Positions 9,722 to 19,331 of a stretch of 64,000 nt of DNA are shown piece by piece (positions within the stretch are counted from its first letter, which is position 1; each line of letters begins with the position of its first letter). The position numbers were made by a program, and so were the translations under genes. The notes beneath the pieces were generated by a model, which did not search any database, was not told the origin of the DNA, and was given only the letters and a program-made list of their open reading frames with translations. Origin of the DNA: Aquimarina sp042434915 (GTDB lineage Bacteria > Bacteroidota > Bacteroidia > Flavobacteriales > Flavobacteriaceae); assembly GCF_042434915.1 (NCBI RefSeq), contig NZ_CP170198.1:1364001-1428000 (forward strand), in the 5' to 3' direction.

Positions 9722-10808
9722 AATAGTACTTATACTGACACTGATACCTTCGATATCACAAGGAAATACGCTTGAGGGTCTAGTTAACGAGCACACCATG
9801 GAAAAATCGCTGTACAAGGAATTTACGGTAGATAAAGATGCGCTCTTATTCATAGATAATGCATATGGTAATGTTGACATAACCACTTGGAATGAAAACC
9901 GTATTGTTATGAATATCAAAATTAGTGTCACTGGTAATGATAAAGAAAAAATGCAAGAAAAAATTAAAAATATCTCTGTTATTTTCAATGCGTCAACTAC
10001 CAGAGTTTCAGCCAAAACAATTTTTGACAATAAGCAAAGTTCATGGTGGTCAAAATTTACAGATTCATGGAGCTCCACATCATCTATAAACATGAAAATT
10101 AACTATTCTATAAAGGTCCCTATATCTAATAATTTAGACCTTTCCAATGATTATGGTAGTATAACATTGGATAAAACTAAAGGAAACGCCAAAATAAATT
10201 GTGACTATGGACAGATCATCCTTGGTGAATTACACGGAAACGACAACAGTATTCATATAGACTACACAAAAAATAGCTCTATAAAATATATGAATCAGGG
10301 CACTATCAATGCGGATTATTCGGCTTTTGAAGTTGGTCTAGCTGGAAAAGTCGATCTTTATGCTGATTACACTCAGTCAAATTTTGATAGTATCCAGTAT
10401 TTAAAATATTCCTGTGATTATGGGGAACTTAAAATATCAAATGCGCATTCAATTACGGGTACTGGGGATTACTTAAATATGCAACTAGGCACCGTAAATA
10501 AAAAGATAGCCATCAATGCAGATTATGGATCTTTACGTGTCAACGAACTTACCAAATCTGTCAAAATGGTTGACATACAATCAGATTATGTAGGAATAAC
10601 TATCGGATACAATCAAAACCTGTCTTTTGATTTTCATATAAAAACATCATATGGAGGTATCAATATTGATGATGATGAAATTAATATTATGAAAAAAAAT
10701 AGTACGAATTCAAACAAAATTTATGAGGGATACCATAGACAAAAAAATAGCGGTAACTCAATACGTATTAACTCTAGCTATGGAGGTGTCAAATTCATAA
10801 AAAAATAA
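9702..10808 (+). CDS. Exported beta-repeat protein (DUF4097-like)
   Basis: A 368-residue protein with a signal peptide (about residues 1-21, MRTIYYKIVLILTLIPSISQ). From about 145 onward a short motif of the form DYG/DYS/SYG recurs every 20-40 residues (NDYGSI, CDYGQI, ADYSAF, ADYTQS, CDYGEL, ADYGSL, SDYVGI, TSYGGI, SSYGGV), suggesting a regular beta-solenoid as in DUF4097-type putative adhesins. The start overlaps the end of the regulator gene by 20 bases, which points to translational coupling. Envelope location is well supported; function is unknown. Confidence 0.78.
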   Translation: MRTIYYKIVLILTLIPSISQGNTLEGLVNEHTMEKSLYKEFTVDKDALLFIDNAYGNVDITTWNENRIVMNIKISVTGNDKEKMQEKIKNISVIFNASTTRVSAKTIFDNKQSSWWSKFTDSWSSTSSINMKINYSIKVPISNNLDLSNDYGSITLDKTKGNAKINCDYGQIILGELHGNDNSIHIDYTKNSSIKYMNQGTINADYSAFEVGLAGKVDLYADYTQSNFDSIQYLKYSCDYGELKISNAHSITGTGDYLNMQLGTVNKKIAINADYGSLRVNELTKSVKMVDIQSDYVGITIGYNQNLSFDFHIKTSYGGINIDDDEINIMKKNSTNSNKIYEGYHRQKNSGNSIRINSSYGGVKFIKK

Positions 10809-10823
10809 CTAATTAATATACTT

Positions 10824-11552
10824 ATGGGGAAATTATTTTTAACAGTCAGTTTTCTTATTGCGATTACCGCCAATGCACAATGGTGGGGAAGTACAAAAAC
10901 AATACGAGGAAACGGGGACATTACAACCATTACCAGATCAACCTCTGGTTACAATACTATAGACGTAAGTGGTAATTTAAAAGTTTACCTTATGCATGGA
11001 GAAGAAGGAACCATCAATCTAACAGGAGAAAGTAATTTACTACCGTATGTTGTTACAGAAGTACACCGAAATTCTTTAAAAATTTATATAAAAAAAGGAT
11101 ATGCACTACGTTATGGACGAGCTCACAATATGGTTATAAAAGTTCCCTTTAATTTACTTAATCAAGTAACTCTATCAGGTTCTGGCGATATCATAAGTAC
11201 TGATCCAATACAAACTAAGAATTTTAAAACTGTTGTATCAGGTTCTGGTGATATCGAATTGGTCCTAACAGCCACCATAACTCTTGCACAAGTAAACGGT
11301 AGTGGTGATATTAAGCTTAAGGGTAGCACCCACGAATTAGATATGAGTGTAAAAGGATCGGGAGATATTAAGGGTTATGAATTTGAAGCAGATTCTGTTA
11401 CTGCTTCAGTTACAGGTTCGGGGGATATACAAACCTATGCTGCCAATGCTATTCGTGCGCGTGTAACAGGATCTGGTGACATATTTTATAAAGGAAATCC
11501 TGCGAAAGAAGATACCAAGATAATCGGATCTGGAGATATCACAAGACAATAA
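10824..11552 (+). CDS. DUF2807 head-GIN-domain envelope protein
   Basis: A 242-residue exported protein with a signal peptide ending NANAQ. The body has seven GSGD motifs spaced about 20-25 residues apart (SGSGDI, VSGSGDIEL, NGSGDIKL, KGSGDIKG, TGSGDIQT, TGSGDIFY, IGSGDITR). This is the hallmark of the DUF2807 putative auto-transporter adhesin head (GIN) domain, a right-handed beta-solenoid. It is the last gene of the sigma factor operon, 15 bases after the preceding gene and before a strong hairpin. Binding partner is unknown. Confidence 0.88.
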   Translation: MGKLFLTVSFLIAITANAQWWGSTKTIRGNGDITTITRSTSGYNTIDVSGNLKVYLMHGEEGTINLTGESNLLPYVVTEVHRNSLKIYIKKGYALRYGRAHNMVIKVPFNLLNQVTLSGSGDIISTDPIQTKNFKTVVSGSGDIELVLTATITLAQVNGSGDIKLKGSTHELDMSVKGSGDIKGYEFEADSVTASVTGSGDIQTYAANAIRARVTGSGDIFYKGNPAKEDTKIIGSGDITRQ

Positions 11553-11571
11553 TAACATATATTTATTTTTA

Positions 11572-11606
11572 AATTGTCTGAAAAGAAATTCTCTTTTCAG
11601 ACAATT
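11572..11606 (+). terminator. Terminator of the ECF sigma operon
   Basis: A perfect 15-bp inverted repeat, AATTGTCTGAAAAGA and TCTTTTCAGACAATT, with a 5-base loop AATTC and TTGTTTA after it. It starts 20 bases after the last operon stop codon. Confidence 0.8.
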
Positions 11607-11697
11607 TTGTTTAGCAACAATATTACTTACTTTTACCGCTAGATTCTTTTTATATGATATATAAAAGGATATAATGTCTAATTAAAACTGAATCCTG

Positions 11698-12435
11698 TTG
11701 TTTTTTATAAAAAAGAAAAATATTCCATTTGAAAAATTAATTCCAAAAGGATTCGTTGATATTCATTCTCATTTATTGCCAGGAATTGATGATGGTGTAA
11801 AAACCATTTCTCAATCCGTTCATATAATTAAATCCCTACAAAGTATAGGTATTAATAAGATAATTACAACTCCGCATATAATGCAGGATGTGTGGCCCAA
11901 TACTTCGCAAATTATTCACGACAAACTTAAAACTGTACGCAATGCATTGAAAAGTCTTAATCTTGATGAGATAACAATAAACGCGAGTGCAGAGTACATG
12001 TTAGATGATGCATTTTTAAAGAAAATATCCAATAAAGATATCCTTGAGTTATACGATACTTACATTCTAGTAGAAATGTCAACTTTTAGTCCACCGATAA
12101 ATTTATTAGAAATGGTGTTCCAAATTAAAATATCTGGATATTCTCCAATACTAGCGCATCCCGAGCGTTATGGATTTTATCATTCTGACATATCACAGTA
12201 CGATGAGCTCAAAAGTGCGGGTTTCAAATTCCAACTAAACTTACTCTCACTTACAGGTCATTATGGTAAGAAAGTACAAGATGTCGCCAAATATTTGATC
12301 AAAGAAGGATTTATTGATTTTGTGGGGTCAGATATACACAATTACAATCATTTGGATATAATCAAAGCAGGGTTCTCACCAAAACTTAGTGCTTTGATCG
12401 AACCCTTATTACAAAAAAATACTATATTTAATTAG
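11698..12435 (+). CDS. CpsB/CapC-family PHP-type protein-tyrosine phosphatase
   Basis: A metal-dependent tyrosine phosphatase of the PHP superfamily that dephosphorylates Wzc-type kinases in capsule and exopolysaccharide export. The 245 residues contain the N-terminal metal-binding motif DIHSHLLPGIDDGVK (about 22-36), TTPHIMQDVWPN, the ligand-bearing PILAHPERY (about 152-160) and the C-terminal FVGSDIHNYNH. The proposed start is TTG at 11698, 24 codons before the first metal motif. It converges on the kinase gene with only 10 bases between the stop codons, so kinase and phosphatase are neighbours but separately transcribed. Confidence 0.92.
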   Translation: MFFIKKKNIPFEKLIPKGFVDIHSHLLPGIDDGVKTISQSVHIIKSLQSIGINKIITTPHIMQDVWPNTSQIIHDKLKTVRNALKSLNLDEITINASAEYMLDDAFLKKISNKDILELYDTYILVEMSTFSPPINLLEMVFQIKISGYSPILAHPERYGFYHSDISQYDELKSAGFKFQLNLLSLTGHYGKKVQDVAKYLIKEGFIDFVGSDIHNYNHLDIIKAGFSPKLSALIEPLLQKNTIFN

Positions 12436-12445
12436 ATATTCTGAT

Positions 12446-14806
12446 TTAGCTACCCTTATTGCCATAACCGTATCCATACCCATACCCGTAACCTCCTTGA
12501 TTAAATGAAGCATTTAATAGAACAGCCATATTAGGAAGACGCTTTTCTCTATGAAAATTCTCGGGAACTTGCAAAGCTCTTTTATCTGAATAATTTTCTC
12601 TTACTATAAAAATACTTAGATCAGAATAATGACCTATAAGTAGTGTATCTGTAACAAGACTCACAGGTGCAGTATCTACTATAATATAATCATAATGCGC
12701 TTGTAGATACGAAAACATTTCTCCTACCCTATCCTGCATAAGTAATTCTGCTGGATTAGGAGGTATAACACCTGGAGGCAAAATATCCATAGGATCATCA
12801 GACTTATCGCTGTAAATTACATCTTGAGGTTTAAGGTCCTTATTCATAATAAAATTGGTGAAACCTTCGGTATCTTTTCCCTTGGGTAAATCTAAAAAAT
12901 TATGGAATTTCGGATCTCTAAAGTCAGTACCAATAAACGCTATCTTTTTTCCAGAAATGGCGAGTGTTTTGGCTAAATTAGATGAAACCAAAGTTTTACC
13001 TTCTCCTGATATCGTAGAGGTAACAAATATTACTTTTCCTTGATTTTTATTAGAACCAGCCATCAAGAAATCTAAATTTGTTCTTAAGATTCTGAAAGCT
13101 TCTGCAATTCCCGACCTATTCGTACGAGAAACGACAATTTTATCATTACTCTTGGTTTTAGGGATCGAACCGAGTATCGGCATAGTTAAAACTTTCTCAA
13201 GATCTTGACGGGATCGAACTTTAACGTTAAGAAGTTCTGATATATATATGACTAAAAATGGAATCATTAATCCTACAAACACAGCTCCTACATAAATCAT
13301 TTTTTTATTAGGAGATACCGGATAGGACCCGATAGTAGTCGCTCTATCAATAACTCGAGCATTCGATAGCGTTACGTGGCTAGTAATTTCTGCTTCCTCG
13401 CGTTTTTGTAATAGATATAAATACAATTGTTCCTTAATTGTTTGCTCCCGTTCTATTACTCGCAAATCTTTTTGACGAATCGGTGCATTATATAATTTTC
13501 CGCTAAAATATCGATCCTGTGTTTTTAGACTGTTTAGCTTTATATTGATAGCTCCTTTTAGACTATTGAGACTTTCTATCAACACCTGTCGCAGTCCATC
13601 AATTTGCTGATTAATATTAATTACCGCGGGATTTTGCTCGCTAGATGATGTTAACAACCTATTCCTTTGAGAAATTAAAGTATTATATCTAGTAGCTGTA
13701 TTTGTTATGTTAGGATCATCAAAACCTAAATTAGCAGGGACCAGATCATACCTTCCCTCTTGGCTCAAGATAAAACTACGTGTCGATTCAATTAAACTTA
13801 ATTGAGTGCTAAGTTGTGTAATTTCTTGTAAATTACGCGTATCACTATCAGCTACTCGTTGGGTTTGTGCAGATATATCATTGGTTAAACCAAATTTAGC
13901 TTTATAGCCCGCAGCTTCGTCATCGACTTCGGTAAGGTCACCAGATATTAGATCTAGACGATCATTAATAAAGGTAGCCGTTCTGGCAGATGTTTGCTTT
14001 TTATCATTAATGGTAGCCTTATTATATTCGTCAATAAGCGTATTTATGATGTCCATAGCCTTTTCCTTAACAGGGTCATTAATAGCTATTTGTAACACAG
14101 ATGAATTTTTTCCTACTGGAGAAATTGACAAACCATTTCTATAACTTTCTGCTATCCATTTTATCGGACTAATTTTAATTTTTATAGTCTGACCTTTATG
14201 CTTCCCTACATTTTTAAAATTAGGTGTAATAACTACATCACCAATACTCGTTTTAATAGTGTTTCCAAAAGAATGTTCACTAACCGTTTCATCATTATCA
14301 TTTAATAATGAAAATTTGGTATCAGAAAGAATATTAACCTTAAAAACTTTAGAAGCTGTTTGAATGATAGAATCGGGAGCTAGTAAACTAATCTCAACAA
14401 TAGATTCTGGATAATTTTCAGTTTCGAGAACTCTACCTTTTGTGAAATATTGTATATTAAGTCTTAAGCGCTTAACTACATTTGTGATTAAGGTTCTAGA
14501 TTTAATAATTTGAATTTCATTCTCTATTTTGTTCGTGTTATTTTCTAATAACCCTAAATCTTGAAAAGCTGCAAGCTCTGATTCACCCATGCTATCGTCC
14601 TGAGAAATCATAATACTTGCCGAAACATTATATTTGGGAATAGTATACCTAATATAAGTATACGCGAGTGCTAAACACACTACTAATCCTAATAAAAACC
14701 AATACCATCTTTTAAGATAATGGATAATTTGTTCCCTAAAATTAAAATCAGCATTTTTGGTAGTCGATAATACCGGAACATTTTGATTATTTTCACTTGA
14801 TTTCAT
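12446..14806 (-). CDS. Wzc-type polysaccharide co-polymerase / tyrosine autokinase
   Basis: Inner-membrane protein of 786 residues that controls chain length and export and phosphorylates itself on C-terminal tyrosines. It has a first membrane segment at about 33-53, a large periplasmic Wzz-like domain with coiled coils and the second membrane segment (MIYVGAVFVGLMIPFLVIYI) near 505. The cytosolic BY-kinase domain has Walker A STISGEGKTLVSS (near 600), a Walker A'-like IAFIGTDFRDPKF and Walker B YIIVDTAPVS. The tail carries alternating Gly-Tyr (GYGYGYGYGYG), the expected autophosphorylation cluster. The export lipoprotein gene lies 9 bases upstream in the same operon. Confidence 0.95.
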   Translation of the reverse strand: MKSSENNQNVPVLSTTKNADFNFREQIIHYLKRWYWFLLGLVVCLALAYTYIRYTIPKYNVSASIMISQDDSMGESELAAFQDLGLLENNTNKIENEIQIIKSRTLITNVVKRLRLNIQYFTKGRVLETENYPESIVEISLLAPDSIIQTASKVFKVNILSDTKFSLLNDNDETVSEHSFGNTIKTSIGDVVITPNFKNVGKHKGQTIKIKISPIKWIAESYRNGLSISPVGKNSSVLQIAINDPVKEKAMDIINTLIDEYNKATINDKKQTSARTATFINDRLDLISGDLTEVDDEAAGYKAKFGLTNDISAQTQRVADSDTRNLQEITQLSTQLSLIESTRSFILSQEGRYDLVPANLGFDDPNITNTATRYNTLISQRNRLLTSSSEQNPAVININQQIDGLRQVLIESLNSLKGAINIKLNSLKTQDRYFSGKLYNAPIRQKDLRVIEREQTIKEQLYLYLLQKREEAEITSHVTLSNARVIDRATTIGSYPVSPNKKMIYVGAVFVGLMIPFLVIYISELLNVKVRSRQDLEKVLTMPILGSIPKTKSNDKIVVSRTNRSGIAEAFRILRTNLDFLMAGSNKNQGKVIFVTSTISGEGKTLVSSNLAKTLAISGKKIAFIGTDFRDPKFHNFLDLPKGKDTEGFTNFIMNKDLKPQDVIYSDKSDDPMDILPPGVIPPNPAELLMQDRVGEMFSYLQAHYDYIIVDTAPVSLVTDTLLIGHYSDLSIFIVRENYSDKRALQVPENFHREKRLPNMAVLLNASFNQGGYGYGYGYGYGNKGS

Positions 14807-14815
14807 AAAGTAAGT

Positions 14816-15610
14816 TTATCGTAGGATCAAAGTAAGTGAAGAAAGAACGACTCCAACAATACTTAACACTATACCAAAAGTATTGCTATTAGTACGAGAT
14901 CGTTTTTGTTGTGCGTTATTAGGTTCTACATAAAGCACATCGTTTTGAGCTAAATAGTAGGCTGGAGAATCAAAGATATCTTTTGATGTTAAATCTACTT
15001 TATGATACGTATTTACTCCATCGTTTTCACGAATTACCATTACATTAGTTCTTTTACCAGTTATTGTCATATCACCTGCCATACCAAGAGCCTCGATAAT
15101 CGTTATACGTTCATTTGGTATGTTGTACGATCCTGGTCGGTTAATTTCACCGATAACCGTTATTTTAAAGTTTTTTAAACGTACATTTACTATAGGGTCC
15201 TTTATATAAATTTTCAACTTTTCCTGTAACATTTCCTTTACTTGTACACGTGTCATCCCCGCCACTTTAATTTTACCCAACACAGGAAAATCAATATTGC
15301 CTTGCTCATCAATTAGATAGGTTGGCTGTGGACTGTTACTACTACTTGACATAGCATTATCTGAAACTTCGGTTGTAGTACTTAATGACGAGCCTTGCAT
15401 CAAATTAAAAGGTCGTGCAGCTTCCATATTGGTAGCCGATACCATAATACTTATTATATCATCTACTTTAAAAACTCTTGTAAAAGAATTATTTGAGGTA
15501 ACTTGTTCTAAATTTTTTGTGTTTTGAAAATAGACTACATCAGTAGGAGCCTTACATGAGAATAGTGTTATAATAATTACTGAAAGTAATAGTATTGATT
15601 GGAGTTTCAT
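14816..15610 (-). CDS. Wza-type polysaccharide export outer-membrane lipoprotein
   Basis: A 264-residue polysaccharide export protein. The lipoprotein signal peptide ends in IITLFSC (Cys 19). A Poly_export domain (DIISIMVSATNMEAARPF, YLIDEQGNIDFPVLGKIKVAGMT) is followed by a SLBB-type domain (ITVIGEINRPGSYNIPNERITIIEALGMAGDMT). A C-terminal hydrophobic segment (FGIVLSIVGVVLSSLTLIL) could anchor it or form the pore helix. It lies between the Wzc-type kinase and the 4,6-dehydratase. It should form the outer-membrane channel through which the polymer leaves. Confidence 0.93.
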   Translation of the reverse strand: MKLQSILLLSVIIITLFSCKAPTDVVYFQNTKNLEQVTSNNSFTRVFKVDDIISIMVSATNMEAARPFNLMQGSSLSTTTEVSDNAMSSSSNSPQPTYLIDEQGNIDFPVLGKIKVAGMTRVQVKEMLQEKLKIYIKDPIVNVRLKNFKITVIGEINRPGSYNIPNERITIIEALGMAGDMTITGKRTNVMVIRENDGVNTYHKVDLTSKDIFDSPAYYLAQNDVLYVEPNNAQQKRSRTNSNTFGIVLSIVGVVLSSLTLILR

Positions 15611-15694
15611 ATAATATAATCTTAGAATATAATAAGAGTTAGTGATCTATCAACTAAAATTGATAGTCTAATGATAAAATGTATAATTTCATTA

Positions 15695-17644
15695 TCAAAT
15701 TAAAATTTTCTCTCTTTTTGAATTGTTCTTATGGTTGTTTTTATTGTTATTCTTATTTGTCTGATCGATAGTCTCAAACAGCGAGTTTTTTGAAATGTAC
15801 TCGGGTACAATTTCTTTTAATTTACCCACAATTAAATAATCCTGACTCAGTAAATTCATTATACACAAGTCATCAATTTTATCTTTAATAATCGAAGGAT
15901 CATGATCGTCAAACTTGCTAATCATAATTTTTTTATGATATGTTGGCAAGGTATTTTCTGTATCCGCTAATAATTCTTCATATAATTTTTCTCCTGGTCT
16001 TAACCCAGATATTTCGATATCAATATCATTAGGATAATGTAAGCCCGACAAACGAATCATTTTTTTTGCTAAATCAAAAATTTTAACTGATTCGCCCATA
16101 TCAAAAATAAATATTTCGCCTCCATTCCCCATGGTACCAGCTTCTATTACTAATTGTGATGCTTCGGGTATGGTCATAAAAAATCGAGTAACATCTTTAT
16201 GTGTGACTGTTAGTGGACCTCCGTTTTCTATTTGCTTTTTGAAAAGAGGAATTACAGAACCATTTGATCCTAGAACGTTTCCAAAACGAGTGGTTATAAA
16301 TTTGGTTTTACTGGTTTTATGAAGACATTTAATATACATCTCTGCCACACGTTTTGTGGCTCCCATAACATTAGTTGGATTAACAGCTTTGTCTGTAGAT
16401 ACAAACACGAATTTATCAACACCATATTTGGATGATAAATCTGCCAGTTTACGAGTACCAAGGACATTGATTTTGATAGCTTCACAAGGGTTGGCTTCCA
16501 TTAGCGGTACATGTTTGTATGCAGCAGCATGAAATACCATATTGGGTTTATACTTTTGAAATATAGTTTCAATACGTTGATGATCCCTTATATCTGCTAC
16601 CAAAGGCACAAAGTTGGTTACCTCCTTACTCAAAAGTTCTTGCTGTAAATCATACAATGCAGATTCTGCTTGATCTACAAGTACCAACTGTTTATACTTA
16701 TAAAAAGATGCTTGTCTTACAATTTCACTACCTATAGAACCTGCTGCTCCTGTGATCATAATCACTTTACCTTTAAGTTCTCTCTTTATATTTTGATTTT
16801 CTAAAGAGATAGGTGCACGATCCAAAAGATCTTCTATCTGTATTTGCTTAATTTGAGAAGCATTAAGCTTACCATCAATCCAATCATTTACTGCTGGTAC
16901 TATCTTAACCTTAACATTAAGTGGTAACAATTGATCTGTAATTTCTGAAAGTCTTTTTTTACCTATATGAGGTATGGATACAATGATGTCACTAACTTTA
17001 TGCTTTTTAATAAACTCTGAGGTTATAGCTGTAGAACTATAGACTTTGGTCCCATCAATGGTTTTATCAATTTTGTGAGGATTATCATCTATAAAGCCAA
17101 TTACATGAACAGATTTATAGCTTTCATTACTTATAGCAGCCAATGTTACCAAGCCAGAATCCCCTGCACCATAAATCATAGTTCTTGTGGTATCACCCAA
17201 ATTTGACTTGATGTAATTATAGCAATATTTAAATACTAGTCTACTCGTTGTTAAAACAATAATATTTAATAGATAATGAATAAACAGTATAGACACAGGG
17301 ATATTGAGCAAATCTGGCATCAACGACCAACGACTTGTAAACATTAATGCTCCACTTATGGCTAATAAAATAGTAACTGCCAAAAATAGATTATATGCAT
17401 CTCGAATACCTGTATGTCGTACAACACCTTTATAAGAACCTATTACCAAAAAGCTTACTAAAGAAAACACTACCATGATTGGTATTTGTACTGCCAAGAT
17501 TTTACTATCAATGTCAAGTGCAATCCCAAATCTAATTACATAGGCTAGAAAGAAATTAAATAAAGTAAGAAAAATATCAATGGTCAACACTAACCACTTG
17601 GATGCATGTTTATGTGAATTTTCTAGAATATACTTTTTTATCAT
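15695..17644 (-). CDS. Membrane-bound UDP-HexNAc 4,6-dehydratase (PglF/WbpM/CapD type)
   Basis: A 649-residue member of the long SDR polysaccharide-biosynthesis family. Four N-terminal membrane segments (about 18-140) precede a CoA-binding-like Rossmann region (IYGAGDSGLVTLAAI) and then the catalytic SDR domain with ITGAAGSIGSEIVRQ (about 295). The active-site stretch STDKAVNPTNVMGATKR has Met in place of the usual catalytic Tyr, as in PglF and WbpM. These enzymes convert UDP-GlcNAc to the 4-keto-6-deoxy sugar, the first step to bacillosamine or QuiNAc. The 3' end of the aminotransferase gene overlaps its start by 4 bases. The C-terminus is a low-complexity Asn/Lys tail (NKNNNKNNHKNNSKR). Confidence 0.93.
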   Translation of the reverse strand: MIKKYILENSHKHASKWLVLTIDIFLTLFNFFLAYVIRFGIALDIDSKILAVQIPIMVVFSLVSFLVIGSYKGVVRHTGIRDAYNLFLAVTILLAISGALMFTSRWSLMPDLLNIPVSILFIHYLLNIIVLTTSRLVFKYCYNYIKSNLGDTTRTMIYGAGDSGLVTLAAISNESYKSVHVIGFIDDNPHKIDKTIDGTKVYSSTAITSEFIKKHKVSDIIVSIPHIGKKRLSEITDQLLPLNVKVKIVPAVNDWIDGKLNASQIKQIQIEDLLDRAPISLENQNIKRELKGKVIMITGAAGSIGSEIVRQASFYKYKQLVLVDQAESALYDLQQELLSKEVTNFVPLVADIRDHQRIETIFQKYKPNMVFHAAAYKHVPLMEANPCEAIKINVLGTRKLADLSSKYGVDKFVFVSTDKAVNPTNVMGATKRVAEMYIKCLHKTSKTKFITTRFGNVLGSNGSVIPLFKKQIENGGPLTVTHKDVTRFFMTIPEASQLVIEAGTMGNGGEIFIFDMGESVKIFDLAKKMIRLSGLHYPNDIDIEISGLRPGEKLYEELLADTENTLPTYHKKIMISKFDDHDPSIIKDKIDDLCIMNLLSQDYLIVGKLKEIVPEYISKNSLFETIDQTNKNNNKNNHKNNSKREKILI

Positions 17645-18774
17645 CTTAATATTTTTTTAATTATCGAAATGACTTTTTCAAGTTCTTCTTCTTCTAAGTT
17701 TGAACCACTTGGCAAACAAAGACCTTTCTCGAATAACCTATCTGATACACCATTGAGATAGGACTTATTCGCAGCAAAAACTGGTTGTTGATGCATGGGT
17801 TTCCATAAGGGTCGTGATTCTATATTTTCTTGAGCAAGCCCCAAACGAATCTTTTCTCTTATCTCAAAAGAATTAGTTGTGATACAAGACAACCATCGGT
17901 TAGATGTATAGCCTGATGGTTCCTGTAAAAAGGTTACTTCTTCAAAGTTGCTCAACGATTGAACGTAGGTATCAAAATTCTTTCTTCGTAATTGTACATG
18001 AGCATCCAAAACTTCCATTTGACCTCGTCCAATACCTGCGGTAATATTACTCATTCTGTAATTATAGCCAATCTCTGAGTGTTGGTAATGAGGCGCCTCA
18101 TCTCTTGCTTGCGTAGCTAAATATATTGCTCGTTCTTTAAGTTCTTTATTTTTTGTTACCAATGCACCACCGCCAGAAGTCGTTATTATTTTATTACCAT
18201 TAAACGAAAGAATCGCTATGTCTCCAAACGTACCGCACTTTATATCAAAATACGAACTACCTAGTGCCTCTGCACTATCCTCTACTACAGGTATATCGTA
18301 GTATTGAGAGATTTTTTGAATTGCTTCTACATTATAAGGCATTCCATAAAGGTGTACTGCTATTATTGCCTTTGGCTTTTTACCTTTGGATATTCTATCT
18401 TTTATAGCATTTTCTAACTGTTCTGGACATAAATTCCATGTGGTCTCTTCACTATCTACAAAAACAGGAGTTGCACCCAGATAGACTATTGGATTTGCCG
18501 AGGCAGAAAAAGTCATGCTTTGACAAATAACCTCATCTCCCCTAGTAACGCCCAACATACATAATGCAAGGTGCAAAGCTGCTGTACCAGAACTAAGTGC
18601 TGCTACATACGTATCATTATTTAAATATTGTTGAAGATCATTTTCGAAACCATTTACATTGGGACCTAAAGGAGCTATCCAGTTGCTATCAAAAGCTTTT
18701 TGTATATAGTATTGTTCTTTACCTCCCATGTGTGGAGAAGACAGCCAAATTTTCTTTGAATCTATTACATTCAT
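17641..18774 (-). CDS. DegT/DnrJ/EryC1 (PglE-like) sugar aminotransferase
   Basis: PLP-dependent transaminase of 377 residues that should aminate C4 of the keto sugar made by the adjacent dehydratase. Motifs: SSGTAALHLAL (about 60), VEDSAEALGS (about 165), SFNGNKIITTSGGGALVT with the PLP-binding lysine (about 189-206) and GYNYRMSNI. The pairing with a PglF-like dehydratase by a 4-base overlap strongly suggests UDP-4-amino-4,6-dideoxy-GlcNAc synthesis. The matching acetyltransferase is about 4 kb away, fused to another domain. It is the first gene of the wza-wzc operon. Confidence 0.93.
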   Translation of the reverse strand: MNVIDSKKIWLSSPHMGGKEQYYIQKAFDSNWIAPLGPNVNGFENDLQQYLNNDTYVAALSSGTAALHLALCMLGVTRGDEVICQSMTFSASANPIVYLGATPVFVDSEETTWNLCPEQLENAIKDRISKGKKPKAIIAVHLYGMPYNVEAIQKISQYYDIPVVEDSAEALGSSYFDIKCGTFGDIAILSFNGNKIITTSGGGALVTKNKELKERAIYLATQARDEAPHYQHSEIGYNYRMSNITAGIGRGQMEVLDAHVQLRRKNFDTYVQSLSNFEEVTFLQEPSGYTSNRWLSCITTNSFEIREKIRLGLAQENIESRPLWKPMHQQPVFAANKSYLNGVSDRLFEKGLCLPSGSNLEEEELEKVISIIKKILR

Positions 18775-19331
18775 ATAGTTTCCAATTTAATAGAGTATAA
18801 CGTGTCCCTTAAAATGTCTCTTTCAGTTGTACTGTAAAATCAGATTAGAAAAGAGGGGTAGCATTACTGATTTTGTTGTTTATTTACCTTGTTTGTTGTG
18901 GCTAAAGTAGAATAGATTCTCCAAAAAACATTCTAAAAAACTAACTTTTAGATGCAATACTTAAAAACTAGGTTCAACTACTTGAGCCCCTATAATTACC
19001 CGATTTACACAAGTTTAAAGCCTTAAATAAAAACCAATTTTAACCTAATAATAACTTAAAAATTAACAATACATCCTTTAATATTAACAATACCCTCAAA
19101 ATGATAGTTTTTATTAACTAATTTTAGTAAGAATATTCGCAATTGTTTGTAAGGCAAACTTCTTATTAAAAAATATTACTATACAATCTTTAAAGTTTTA
19201 GCAATACTATAACATATTGATTACTTTTTTACGGGGATATTAGCGGTTATTAATGAGTGATTTACCCCTTTTTCAATATAAATTACTATATATCAATTAA
19301 GTATTCGATTAAAATTACATAAGTCTATTCT
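18775..19331. promoter_or_regulatory. 557-base divergent intergenic region between two polysaccharide operons
   Basis: This AT-rich stretch separates the minus-strand aminotransferase operon from the plus-strand MBOAT pair and must hold both promoters. No credible ORF, tRNA or long inverted repeat was found. No exact TAnnTTTG element was seen on either strand, so the promoters are not located. Its length leaves room for regulation or a leader RNA, but nothing specific can be shown. Confidence 0.5.

Noticed and set aside
9716..10093. Antisense ORF of 125 residues opposite the DUF4097-like gene
   Set aside because: Compositionally random hydrophobic translation opposite a signal-peptide-bearing gene; no promoter or domain seen.
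18775..19331. JUMPstart/ops-like antitermination element before the glycan operon
   Set aside because: No convincing match to the ops or JUMPstart consensus was found; GGGGATATTAGCGG near 19233 resembles it only weakly.
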